Assembly (NCBI RefSeq): GCF_020921035.1
Contig: NC_063156.1
Location: 22,740,283 to 22,804,282 of the forward strand
From: Rhodamnia argentea
Lineage: Eukaryota > Streptophyta > Magnoliopsida > Myrtales > Myrtaceae
Direction: 5' to 3'
Length of the DNA stretch: 64,000 nucleotides
This document shows, in pieces, positions 22,663 through 33,609 of this stretch (position 1 is its first letter; each line of letters opens with the position of its first letter). Below the pieces are notes generated by a model that saw only the letters and a list, made by a program, of their open reading frames with translations, was not told the DNA's origin and ran no database searches. A program made the position numbers and the translations under genes.

Positions 22663-24230
22663 TCAGGCCTTCATGAGTTCAACGAAGCTCTGCAGATTCT
22701 TCAGGGAGGACCCTCCTTCACTGACACTCTTCCTCGCCATCTCCTTCACCCTCAGGCAATTCGCCCTTATCTCTTCACTCCCAAGGACGGCTAGCAGCTT
22801 TTTTCTCACTTCATGCCTAGTTATTAATCCGTTTTCATCACCATCAACTCCTAAACCCACCCTCCACACATCACATATGAAGCTCCTGTTCAGGAACTGA
22901 TCTCCAAGGTAAGGCCGGCAGAGAAGTGGGACCCCATTGCTTAGGCCTTCCAGTGTGGAATTCCAACCACAGTGAGTGAAGAAGCATGCCACTGCAGGGT
23001 GTGCTAGGACTTCCTCTTGTGGTGCCCATTGGACCACCTTCCCATAGTTCCTCACCCTTTGGAGGAATCCGTCGTGGAACTCAGTGACTGGCCCGTCGGT
23101 GAGGTCCGGGCGTACGACCCACAGGAATGGCCGGGCGATCTGTTCGAGGCCGTGGGCTAGCTCATAGAATTGTTCCATGCCGAATATTGTCGTGCTTCCG
23201 AAGCCAATGTAGATGACGGACAGGGCTGGATGTTGGTCTAACCAGTTCAAGCAGGTCGAGTCCTCATTCCACAGGCTTCCTCTGCGATGGACTAGACGGG
23301 CGCTCGCCATCAACGGACCGATTGGGAGAGCTCCAGGAATGCCACTGCAAGCCGGTGCCTCGAGATAACGGAAGGAATTGCAAAGGAATGAGTTTGTTCG
23401 TTTGCTGTGATGCACGATGGACGATAAGTATTTGAAAATAGCTTTATGTATTGCTGGGTCTTCAGGGCAACTCCAAACGAGGTCATTGCTCTTATATGCA
23501 GGAAGGTCCTCCAATATCGTGATGAGATCATTCTTTGGAGCAAAGCCTGTATGAGTTATCGATGCCGAGTAAGATTAAGCCCATTCCTACAAGCACATAA
23601 GATAATCGGTGCGATAAATGTTGTAGATTCATCTTTCCTCAGTGTGTGTCAATAAAGTAATTAAGAGATGGCTACATGACATATTTAGGCTTCATGAGAC
23701 TGATTTGTGAAGGGTTCTAGTTCTAGTCCCTTACCATTGTTGTCTACGACTCCACCCTCGATCAACTTCGGAATATGAAGCGTCATGACTAGGGCCGAAG
23801 CTGAGGCTGGCCAAAACCCGGCTCGTTCGATTCCCATCCTTTCGGCGACTTCCAATGCCCATCCGACAGTCAGGTCCGCAATCATGAAGCTAATCTGTTC
23901 ATCTTCATTGCCATCTGACTGCTTCTTTACTTTCTCGATCAACTCCTGTAAATGATCCGGCATCACGCTTAATATGCTCTCCATTTTCGTAGGGATGTCC
24001 TTTCGCTCCTCGTCAGTTTCAAGCCCATCCGGAATCGCGACAAACTTAACCCGACTCGACCCCTCGTCCAATCCAGGGTTTGCAGCCATCACTTGTGCGT
24101 GAATGAACTCTGTGTTCACGAATGTAACCTTGACTCCATAATCAGCAATACAGTGTGCAAGTTTCAGGAGAGGAGTGACATGACCTTGTGCAGGATACGG
24201 TATGACAAGGACATGTTTAAACTTTGCCAT
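22663..24230 (-). CDS. UGT83A1: UDP-glycosyltransferase 83A1-like (U4)
   Basis: Family 1 plant glycosyltransferase that moves a sugar, probably glucose, from a UDP-sugar to a small acceptor in the cytosol. The acceptor cannot be read from sequence; rice UGT83A1 (GSA1) acts on flavonoids and monolignols. Exon 1 is 24,230-23,735 (496 nt) and exon 2 is 23,546-22,663 (884 nt); a 188-nt GT-AG intron splits the Gly166 codon. Total 459 aa, normal for the family. The N-terminal domain has PAQGHVTPLL with catalytic His17 and IADLTVGWALEVAERMG with Asp119. The PSPG donor box covers residues 339-382, from WAPQEEVLAHPAVACFF through HCGWNSTLEG to a final Gln, typical of UDP-glucose users. There is no signal peptide or membrane helix. 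The start is chosen because MAKFKHVLVIPYPAQGH is the family N-terminus. The usual TATA region upstream is deleted. Confidence 0.93.
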
Positions 24231-24480
24231 TGTTGACTTTGGCCCTTGGCCTTTCGTAGTCTTTTATCTTCCTCTTTTGCAGGCCATCGGCATATTTGCG
24301 TGCAATGAAAAGAGCAGAAGCTGTAGCAGCAAACGAAGATAACGTGCAACTGGCTTGTGTTCACATATCTGCCTTTCTTATCAACAAGTACCGGCTCTCT
24401 AGTTTTAGGTTGCTCCTTGACCACGGAATATTTTCTCATGAGAAGAGGCAAGAAGTTGTCGTAATCGAATGAAGACAAAA
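24231..24480 (-). promoter_or_regulatory. Upstream region of U4 with core-promoter deletion
   Basis: Compared with U2, about 88 bp are missing directly before the start codon: U2 has 92 nt between ATG and the GACTTT block and U4 has 4. The missing part holds the TATATAA box of U2. U1 still carries ATTCGGAGGGACTTT, part of the missing stretch, so the U2 form is the older one. A weak AT-rich candidate, GATAAAAG, remains about 35-40 bp before the ATG. Confidence 0.5.
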
Positions 24481-25029
24481 TCTGCTGGACAAAAACTTCT
24501 GAATCATCCCTCGTCCCGCTCCCATCCATGATGTACATTCACGTGCGCAAATGTACGTGTGCAGGCTTTTGTCCCTGGGGAAAAGGAAAAACAGAGCATG
24601 TGCGACTAGCATGCTTGGAAAGAGACACTTACATCTGCAAAACTGACGAGAACGACGATCTAGCCCTGGCGGGGGCTAGGCGAGGCAGAGACAGCGAGGT
24701 CGAGCTTCATGCGGCCATGGCGGGGCTTGACCTTGCTATCGCTGCCTTGCCTGACGACGGCAAGGTTGACCCCTGCCATGGCCTGTCCTCAGTCGGTGAC
24801 GAGGGGAGGGGGAAGAGGAAAAAAAAAAAAAAAGGGAAAAAGAAAAGGGAAGAAAAAAGAAAGGAAATTTTGTAAAAAAAAATATATAAAAATTCAAAAA
24901 AAATATTAAAATATTAGATCACCGGCTGGCCAAATTCTCCGAATAGACTAAAATAACATAATTGCAAAAGGTTTAGGATCGAATCGACAAAAAAAAAAAA
25001 TTTATTATTGAATTGGCACAATTACAATA

Positions 25030-25556
25030 GCCCCATTTGGTTCAACATTAGAAATGAGCATTGGGGCTCTAAAGTCCTTGGCCAAATACAAAGGGTATTT
25101 GGTTCATTTTTTGGCTTACTTTGAGGAGATGCAATTGCATCTCAAATGCTCTTCAAAGTCTAGAAGTACTTTCAGCTAAAGGACTTTTGCAAAATGCAAC
25201 TAATTTTTTTTTATTTTAACTTTATCACCTTCGCTTGCCACCACCCGTCCGCCCTCCGCCGTCGGCCGCTCGGCGCCACCACCTGCCACCACCCGCTGTC
25301 CGCCGCCCGGCCACCGCTCGCCTCCCATTGCCCGCCGGCCGCCCCCACCCACTACCGCCGTTTTTTTTTTCAAAAAGTAAAAATACTTTACAAATTTCAT
25401 TTTTCACTAAACAATATTTACATTAAAGTTGTTTTCCAAATGTGTTTTTGAAATATATTTTACTAAGCACTACTTGCATTTTGAAAAAGGCTTTTAGCCC
25501 AAAGGTATTTGCATTTTTTCAAAGTTCCTTAGTCAAATGCTAAACCAAACAGGGCC
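25030..25556. mobile_element. hAT-like MITE in unit 2
   Basis: The ends GCCCCATTTGGTTCAACATT and, as the complement, GGCCCTGTTTGGTTTAGCAT are inverted repeats. Unit 1 has the empty site at 19,370-19,385 (CACAATTACAATAGATTTAG); here CAATAG stands on both sides of the insertion. The core near 25,235-25,360 is a run of CCGCC-type sequence. No coding capacity. Confidence 0.78.
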
Positions 25557-27072
25557 AATAGGTTTAGGACTTTTTTTTTTTTTAATTTTCCCTCATCACG
25601 TCTTTGCCGCAACCTAGAATGGAAACGGGTTAACTTTCTGTTACTCCAAAACTCATTCCAAACCCGTTACAGGATTCTGATATACTATCCCAAACTCAAA
25701 TCGATAAAATAGTCATGTACCCGCAAGCCGCCACAATATTATGTAATAAATAATAGTATTGCATTAAATACGTAACAAAAATCTCATATTTGTAAATGTA
25801 ACTACTTATTCTAAATTCTGTGCACTATAAATCTCCAATTAGAATTCTACGAAGTCCAAAAGATAAGAATGAAAGAAATTAAGGTTGACAATCATAAAAA
25901 TCTAAGGTCTAATAATAATTAGAAGCTAGGTGTGAAATGGTGGTCATCGTTAAACAAAAATGTCGTCTTACACTAAATGTTATCAGCATTCACAATTTTT
26001 TTCCATAAACCATTACAAATTCTATAAAAAGTACTAACTGTGTATACTTACTCAACCATTTACTGAATATAAAGGAAACAAATAGCATTTTAATAGGCAT
26101 ATCGGGTTTCCCAACTATAACATTATGAAACTGATCATGAAGGCATTCTAGCAATTGACACCAAAACCCCTCTTTACATCCATCAGGGAAGTCAAAAACA
26201 CACAAACCAAACCGAACTGAACAGAAATTTTCGTTTTTTTTTGGGTCGGGATTCTTCCCGATTGGGTCATAGGTTAAAGAACGATATCGTGAACAATTTC
26301 GGTTCCACTCGATTCAAATACCCAAACCCAAATCGAAACACTTAAGCCATACATTTGTCTTCCTCCCCAAAAAAGCCCTCTAAGAAAATCTCCTTAACCA
26401 TTGTCTCGTGCACCTCCACCCGATCTGACTGAGTTTTCGATTTGGGCACTATACGGATCGAGTCGCGAACACACCTATTGTACATGTTCAGGTCGGTTTG
26501 GCTTCTTGGGTACCCAAACCGTTGACACTACTACGTCCAAGTAGGTATTGGGAAGGTTGGACACCCTATTGTACATGTCCCGCTTCAATTCCTAAATAGA
26601 GCAATTCATTATTATAACATGAGAAGAGCAAACAGTAAGTCATCCTCTTGGTAAATTTGAATATGCACTAGTCATTCCAAGTAAACAAAAAACAACGAGA
26701 TATCGGGAAAAAAAAATAAGCTGCAGTAATTTCCGCTTCAATTGGTAGATCATTCCTCAAGGCGGCACAAGGATGATATGTGAGAACATAATTATCAGAA
26801 TATCTTGCTCTCCTACTCCAGGATCACCTGATTAAAAACCGCTTTGATAAGCATCCATTTGTTTATTCCGAATTGCAAATTAGCTTGTTCTTTATCCTTT
26901 CCGACAATGCCAAAATGTTTATACGAGAACAACCGGACACTTGCCAAATTAGGTAGGCATAAAAATTTTCAGTTTCAGCAGCAGGAGGTAACACCGCACT
27001 CTGCTCACGGAGCCGCCTTGATCGCCCATCATGAGTACACCAATTTGAAGAAAAGTAAAACAATGTCTTTTT

Positions 27073-27260
27073 AAAGAGACTACACCCGATTCTAGTGTTA
27101 GGTAGTAACCGAGAAAACGTACTCGATTGAAATGTCGGGTAAGTTTGAGATTCCCGTTACATCCGATTCAAGTGTCAAATAATAACAAGGAAATACATCC
27201 AATCCAAATGTTAAGTGTAGAAAGGAAACATATCTAATTCAAGTGTCAAGTAGGCTTGGA
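27073..27260. repeat. Degenerate 37-bp tandem repeats (unit 2 copy)
   Basis: This is the same five-fold array as at 20,824-21,000, carried along with the unit duplication (CCGATTCTAGTGTTAGGTAG is its first member). Confidence 0.55.
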
Positions 27261-28455
27261 GAGGAATTTGTTCTTGGGGTTGCCATTAATGGCCTGGACA
27301 ATTGCATTGTACCTACCTTTTTACCTGAGACAGCATTTAAAGCAACAGATGTGCATAAAATGAATTGATGCAATGTGTTCCTTTTTTGAGAAATTTGAGT
27401 TTTTGCTTGCATTACCAAACTTCATTGGGGAAATTTTCCAACAGGGGAACTTGTCTTCCCCTTTCAAGAATTTTGATCATGTTAAATGAGGAACATTCAG
27501 TCAAAAAGAACTTTCGCTCGCTTCCTTTTGAAAAGCTATTTTACCCGAACATTGATGCGGGTACAAGAATCACTCAAATTGTCATCATCGTGCTTGACAA
27601 GGGTCCAGGTATTCTCACAATCGGTATGACTTGATCAATCCGAGAAGTCCTTCTAAGGACCGTAATATAGGCTTGGTCAAAGATTTAGTAAATGGGACTT
27701 GAGCGAGTCATGGTTTTAAAAGAAAATAATATCATCAGTTGCACCAGATTTACAAGTCAAGAACTTATAAAATGAGATAGTATAATATTGCTCGCACTTC
27801 TTTGAGCAACATTTATAAACATTGGAGATCCTACGTTAACTCGCTTGTCCTAATTTGAAGAGACTTTGAGAGGGATGTAATGTAGGCTCAATTTTGATTT
27901 TGGAAAGTGAATGGCTCATTTGCACCAAAAGGGTTATGCATCTCGGGGAAATTGGTGATCATCCATGATTCATGCTTTCGTCACCGATTGAAGAAGATGG
28001 TGTGTTTTACAAAATTAACAACCCTAGTTCGAAATGGAGAAAATGAGCTTCAGTAGAAGCTCAAATTCTTTTCGACTAATTAAAGAAGATGGTGAGTTTT
28101 ACTATTATTGAGGGTTACCGAGTCACCCAAAATTAATAGTCCTAATTCGAAATAGAGGGAAGGAGCTTCAATAGCAGCTTAAATTCATTAGTCGGGAGAT
28201 GACGAGGGTAAGATAGGTGGAAGTGTGTGAATAGTGTGAGTGGCCCTAGTAACGGTCAAAAAGACAAAAGAAAAATAATAAATGGAAAGTAAATCAGAAA
28301 GTAAATTCAGAAGGGCAATCGATATCGCACTGTGAATCAGTAGAGCAGTCCGACCAAAAAAAATCAGTAGAGCAGTAAATGTAAGAGACGTCAGAATATG
28401 ACACGTATCTTCGCCACCAAGCTCAGTCATGATGCGTTGATATCTTCGCAAGTGC

Positions 28456-28560
28456 CAAAGAAGATGCTTGCTCATTTCCTCATTCTCAGGCCAGATTATT
28501 TGGTCGCCAGTTTGATGAGCCTTTCATATAGTTTTATCACTGGAAAATTCTTGCTAAATT
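28456..28560 (-). pseudogene. Asterix 5'UTR-intron fragment
   Basis: Unit 2 copy of the fragment at 22,236-22,350 (GCAAGTGCCAAAGAAGATGC). It aligns with 9,490-9,600 and with the intact gene's flank at 36,310-36,420. It is non-coding. Confidence 0.65.
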
Positions 28561-28882
28561 GTTATTGATGAAAATATTTTTAATTAACTTGAGACAAAAA
28601 AGTAATTATTTTTAAGAAAATATTCTCCAAATTATTCATTTTTCGCGAAACAAACAGAGCCCAGTGGCAGAATTAATTCCACTACAACTGATTAAAAACT
28701 GCTTTAACAAGCCTTGACACACCGGTTTGTTTATTCTGAGTTACAAATCACTGTGGTAATCCAAATCGACGGAACCCACATCTTTTTACAAGAACAACCC
28801 AGTACTTAACTCGGAACTAGCAAATTAGGCAGGCTTGCAAATTTTCAGTTTCAGTGAAAGTTCTCAATGAAACTGCCTTAAC

Positions 28883-30450
28883 TCAAGCCTTCATGAGTTC
28901 AATGAAGCTCTGCAGATTCTTCAGGGAGGACCCTTCTTCACTAACACTCTTCCTCGCCATCTCCTTCACCCTCAGGCAATTCGCCCTTATCTCGTCACTC
29001 CCAAGGACGGCTAGCAGCTTTTTTCTCACTTCATGCCTAGTTATTAATCCGTTTTCATCACCATCAACTCCTAAACCCACCCTCCACACATCACATATGA
29101 AGCTCCTGTTCAGGAACTGATCTGAAAAGTAAGGCCGACAGAGAAGTGGGACTCCATTGCTCAGGCCTTCCAGTGTGGAATTCCAACCACAGTGAGTGAA
29201 GAAGCATGCCACTGCAGGGTGTGCTAGGACCTCCTCTTGTGGTGCCCATTGGACCACCTTCCCATAGTTCCTCACCCTTTGGAGGAATCCGTCGTGGAAC
29301 TCAGTGACTGGCCCGTCGGTGAGGTCCGGGCGTACGACCCACAGGAATGGCCGGGCGATCTGTTCGAGGCCGTGGGCTAGCTCATAGAATTGTTCCATGC
29401 CGAATATTGTCGTGCTTCCGAAGCCAATGTAGATGACGGACAGGGCTGGATGTTGGTCTAACCAGTTCAAGCAGGTCGAGTCCTCATTCCACAGGCTTCC
29501 TCTGCGATGGACTAGTCGGGCGCTCGCCATCAACGGACCGATTGGGAGAGCTCCAGGAATGCCACTGCAAGCCGGTGCCTCGAGATCACGGAAGGAATTG
29601 CAAAGGAATGAGTTTGTTCGTTTGCTGTGATGCACGATGGACGATAAGAATTTGAAAATAGCTTTATGTATTGCTGGGTCTTCAGGGCAACTCCAAACGA
29701 GGTCATTGCTCTTATATGCAGGAAGGTCCTCCAATATCGTGATGAGATCATTCTTTGGAGCAAAGCCTGTATGAGTTATCGATGCCGAGTAAGATTAAGC
29801 CCATTCCTACAAGCACATAAGATAATTGGTGCGATAAATGTTGTAGATTCATCTTTCCTCAGTGTGTGTCAATAAAGTAATTAAGAGATGGCTACATGAC
29901 ATATTTAGGCTTCATGAGACTGATTTGTGACGGGTTCTAGTTCTAGTCCCTTACCATTGTTGTCTACGACTCCACCCTCGATCAACTTCGGAATATGAAG
30001 CGTCATGACTAGGGCCGAAGCTGAGGCTGGCCAAAACCCGGCTCGTTCGATTCCCATCCTTTCGGCAACTTCCAGTGCCCATCCAACAGTCAGGTCCGCA
30101 ATCATGAAGCTAATCTGTTCATCTTCATTGCCATCTGACTGCTTCTTTACTTTCTCGATCAACTCCTGTAAATGATCCGGCATCACCCTTAATATGCTCT
30201 CCGTGATCGTAGGGATGTCCTTTCGCTCCTCGTCAGTTTCAAGCCCATCCGGAATCGTGACAAACTTAACCCGACTCGACCCCTCGTCCAATCCAGGGTT
30301 TGCAGCCATCACTTGTGCGTGAATGGACTCTGTGTTCACGAATGTAATCTTGACTCCATAATCAGCAATACAGTGTGCGAGTTTCAGGAGAGGAGTGACA
30401 TGACCTTGTGCAGGATACGGTATGACAAGGACATGTTTAAACTTTGCCAT
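28883..30450 (-). CDS. UGT83A1: UDP-glycosyltransferase 83A1-like (U5)
   Basis: Near twin of U4 with the same reaction class, cytosolic location and structure: exon 1 30,450-29,955, exon 2 29,766-28,883, a 188-nt intron and 459 aa. His17, Asp119 and the full PSPG box with terminal Gln are kept. About a dozen residues differ from U4, for example Ser for Phe at 42, Ile for Val at 35, PTITES for PTKMES near 80, FSDQ for LGDQ at the end of the PSPG box, and EEGSS for EGGSS near the C-terminus. None hits a catalytic residue. The FSDQ change lies next to the donor-contacting end of the box and could tune activity; that is inference. The same core-promoter deletion is present upstream. The start is assigned as for U4. 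Confidence 0.93.
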
Positions 30451-30735
30451 TGTTGACTTTGGCCCTTGGCTTTTCGTAGTCTTTTATCTTCCTCTTTCGC
30501 AGGCCATCGGCATATTTGCGTGCAATGAAAAGAGCCGAAGCTGTAGCAGCAAACGAAGATAAGATGCAACTGGCTTGTGTTCACATATCTGCCTTTCTTA
30601 TCAACAAGTACCGGCTCTCTAGTTTTAGGTTGCTCCTTGACCACGGAATATTTTCTCATGAGAAGAGGCAAGAAGTTGTCGTAATCGAATGAAGACAAAA
30701 TCTGCTGGACAAAAACTTCTGAATCATCCCTCGTC

Positions 30736-33290
30736 CCGCTCCCATCCATGATGTACATTCACGTGCGCAAATGTACGTGTGCAGGCTTTTGTCTGTGGGG
30801 AAAAGGAAAAACAGAGCATGTGCGACTAGCATGCTTGGAAAGAGACACTTACATCTGCAAAACTCACGAGAACAACGATCTAGCCCTGGCGGGGGCCAGG
30901 CGAGGCTGCGACGGCGAGGTCCAGCTTCATGCGGCCATGGCGGGGCTGGACCTTGCTATCGCTGCCTTGCCCGACGACGGCAAGGTTGACCCCCGCCATG
31001 GCCGGTCCCCGGTTGGCGACCATGGGAAGGGGAAGAGAAAAAAGAAAGGAAAAATTGTAAAAAAAATACATAAATTCAAAAAAATATTAAAATATTAGAT
31101 CGCCGGCCTGTCAAAATTCGCCGAATAGACTGAAATAGCACAATTGTAAAACGTTTAGGACTAAATCGACAAAAAAAAAAATTATGACTGAATTAACACA
31201 ATTACAATGGCCCCCTTTGGTTGATCATTAGAAATGAGCATTGGGGCTCTAAAGTCCCTTGTCCAAATGCAAATGGTATTTGGTTCATTTTTTGGCTCAC
31301 TTTGAGGAGATGTAATTGCATCTCAAATGATCTTCAAAGTCTAGAAGTACTTTGGGTTATAGGACTTTTACAAAATGCAACTAATTTTTTTTTTATTTTA
31401 ACTTTGTCACCTTCGCTTACCACCACCCGCTCGCCCTCCGCCGCCGGCCGCCCGGCGCCACCGCCGCCCGCCCGGCGCCACCGCCGCCCGCTGCATCTCG
31501 CCGCCACCCACCGTCTCGCCACCTCCACCCGCCACCGCCCGTTGTCTGTCGCTCGGCCACCGCCTACCTCCCATCGCCCGCCGGCCGCCTCTGCCCGCTG
31601 CCATTGTTTTTTTTTTTTTCAAAAAGTAAAAATACTTTACAAATTTCATTTTTTACTAAACAACATTTACGTCAAAGTTGCTTTCCAAATGTGTTTTTAA
31701 AATATACTTTACCAAGTACTACTTGTATTTTGAAAAAGGCCTTTAGCTCAAAGGTATTTGCACTTTCTCAAAGTCCCTTGACCAAATACTAAACCAAAGA
31801 GGGTCAATAGGTTTAGGATTTTTTTTTGTTAATTTTCCCTTATCACGTCTTTGCCGCAATCTAGAATGGAAACGGGTTAAGTTTCTGTTCCTCCAAAACC
31901 CATTCCAAACCCGTTACAGGGTTTGATATACTATCCCAAACTCAAATCGATAAAATAGTCACGTACCCGCAAGCCGCCACAATATTTTGTAATAAATAAT
32001 AATATTGCATTAAATACGTAACAAAAATCTCATATTTGTAAATGTAACTACTTTTTCTAAACTCTGTGCACTATAAATCTCCAATTAGAATTCTACGAAG
32101 TCCAAAAGATAAGAATGAAAGAAATTAAGGTTGACAATCATAAAAATCTAAGGTCTAATAATAATTAGAAGCTAGGTGTGAAATGGTGGTCATCGTTAAA
32201 CAAAAATGTTGTCTTACACTAAATGTTATTAGCATTCACAATTTTTTCCAAAAACCATTACAAATTCTGTAAAAAGTACTAACTGTGTATACTTACTCAA
32301 CCATTTACTGAATATAAAGGAAACAAATAGCATTTTAATAGGCATATTGGGTTTCCCAACTATAACATTATGAAACTGATCATGAAGGCATTCTAGCAAT
32401 TGACACCAAAACCCCTCTTTACATCCATCAGGGAAGTCAAAGACACACAAACCGAACCGAACAGAAATTTTCGCATTTTTTTGGGTCGGGATTCTTCTTG
32501 ATTGGGTCATAGGTTAAAGAACGATATTGTGAACAATTTCGGTTCCGCTCGATTCAAATACCCAAACCCAAATCGAAACACTTATGCCATACATTTGTCT
32601 TCTTAACCATTGTCTTGTGCACCTCCACCCGATCCGACTGCGTTTTCGATTTGGGCACTATACAGATCGAGTAGCGAACACACATATTGTACATGTTCAG
32701 GTCGGTTTGGCTTCTTGGGTACCCAAACCGTTGACACCCCTACGTCCAAGTAGGTATTGGGAAGGTTGGACACCCTATTGTACATGTCCCGCTTCAATTC
32801 CTAAATAGAGCAATTCATTATTATAACATGAGAAGAGCAAACAGTAAGTCATCCTCTTGGTACATTTGAATATGCACTAGTCATTCCAAGTAAATCAAAA
32901 ACAACGAGATATCAGTGAAAAAAATAAGCTGCAGTAATTTCCGCTTCAATTGGGAGATCATTCCTCAAGGCGGCACAAGGATGATATATGAGAACATAAT
33001 TATCAGAATATCTTGCTCTCCTACTCCGGGGTCGCCTGATTAAAACTGCTTTGATAAGCATCCATTTGCTTCTTCTGAATTGCAAATTAGCGTGTTCTTT
33101 ATCCTTTCCGACAATGCCAAGAAGTTTATACAAGAACAACCGGACACTTAACTACAAAACTGCCAAATTAGGCAGGCATAAAAATTTTCAGTTTCAGTGG
33201 CAGGAGGTAACACCACACTCTGCACTCTGCTCACGGAGCTGCCTTGATCAGCTATCATGAGTACACCAATTTGAAGCAAAGTAAAACAGT
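30736..33290. repeat. Truncated tandem repeat unit 3 (no UGT)
   Basis: It starts at the same point as units 1 and 2 and follows unit 2 through the MITE (31,210-31,805), the AATCTAGAATGGAAACGGG block (31,860), the CCAAAACCCCTCTTTACATCC block (32,405) and the UGT 3'-flank block (33,030-33,200). It stops near 33,290. The 37-bp array, the 89-codon frame, the Asterix fragment and the UGT are missing. Positions 33,180-33,200 keep AAATTTTCAGTTTCAGTG, the text found just 3' of U5. Confidence 0.75.
31210..31805. mobile_element. hAT-like MITE in unit 3
   Basis: Same insertion as 25,030-25,556, with a longer GC core: the 22-bp stretch near 31,450-31,490 (CGCCCGGCGCCACCGCCGCC type) is duplicated in tandem. 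CAATGG and CAATAG flank it. It was inherited by duplication, not inserted independently. Confidence 0.72.
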
Positions 33291-33609
33291 CTTTTTAAAG
33301 AGACTAGTTTAACATTAGCAGACAATTTACAGAGGAAAGGAAGAGAATTCAAGCTTAAAGGTACTTTGTGATCAAATTTTAATTTTTCACTAGTACGCCC
33401 TTAGGAAATATCACGGAGCTTTCAAACTAAATGGACACCGTGTGCTAAGATACACCCTTACAAAATAATCACGGAGCTTTCAAAATAAATGGACATCGTG
33501 TGCTAAGATACATCTGTCTGCGCCTCAAAGAATCTCACTGAACTCTCTAGCTAAGGAACAACCCTCCAAACACACTACACTTGTCCTTAATCCGAATTTG
33601 ATGGACCTC

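Larger units (their letters stand above)
18964..24515. repeat. Tandem repeat unit 1 (carries U4)
   Basis: A direct repeat unit of about 5.55 kb starting at CCGCTCCCATCCATGATG and repeated at 24,516 and 30,736. From left to right: former UGT upstream DNA, a foldback arm with GC-rich core (19,080-19,400), the AATCTAGAATGGAAACGGG block (19,440), a UGT 3'-flank copy (20,640-20,800), five degenerate 37-bp repeats (20,824-21,000), an Asterix intron fragment (22,236-22,350) and U4. It lacks the roughly 530-bp MITE present in units 2 and 3, which explains most of its shorter length. Confidence 0.85.
24516..30735. repeat. Tandem repeat unit 2 (carries U5)
   Basis: Exactly 6,220 bp between matching points of units 2 and 3. 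Its U5 is offset by 6,220 bp from U4. It is very similar to unit 1 throughout, but carries a MITE at 25,030-25,556 that unit 1 lacks. The 37-bp array, the 89-codon frame and the Asterix fragment are all repeated here. Confidence 0.88.

Noticed and set aside
24164..24875. Frames around the start of U4 (and the same around U5) that could be upstream proteins
   Set aside because: They cover former UGT upstream DNA and a repeat arm, overlap the real start in another frame and show no protein similarity.
25194..25451. Pro/Arg-rich frames on both strands in the GC-rich MITE core
   Set aside because: They arise from CCG/GCC runs inside a non-autonomous transposon. The copies at 18,290 and 31,440 do not keep the frame.
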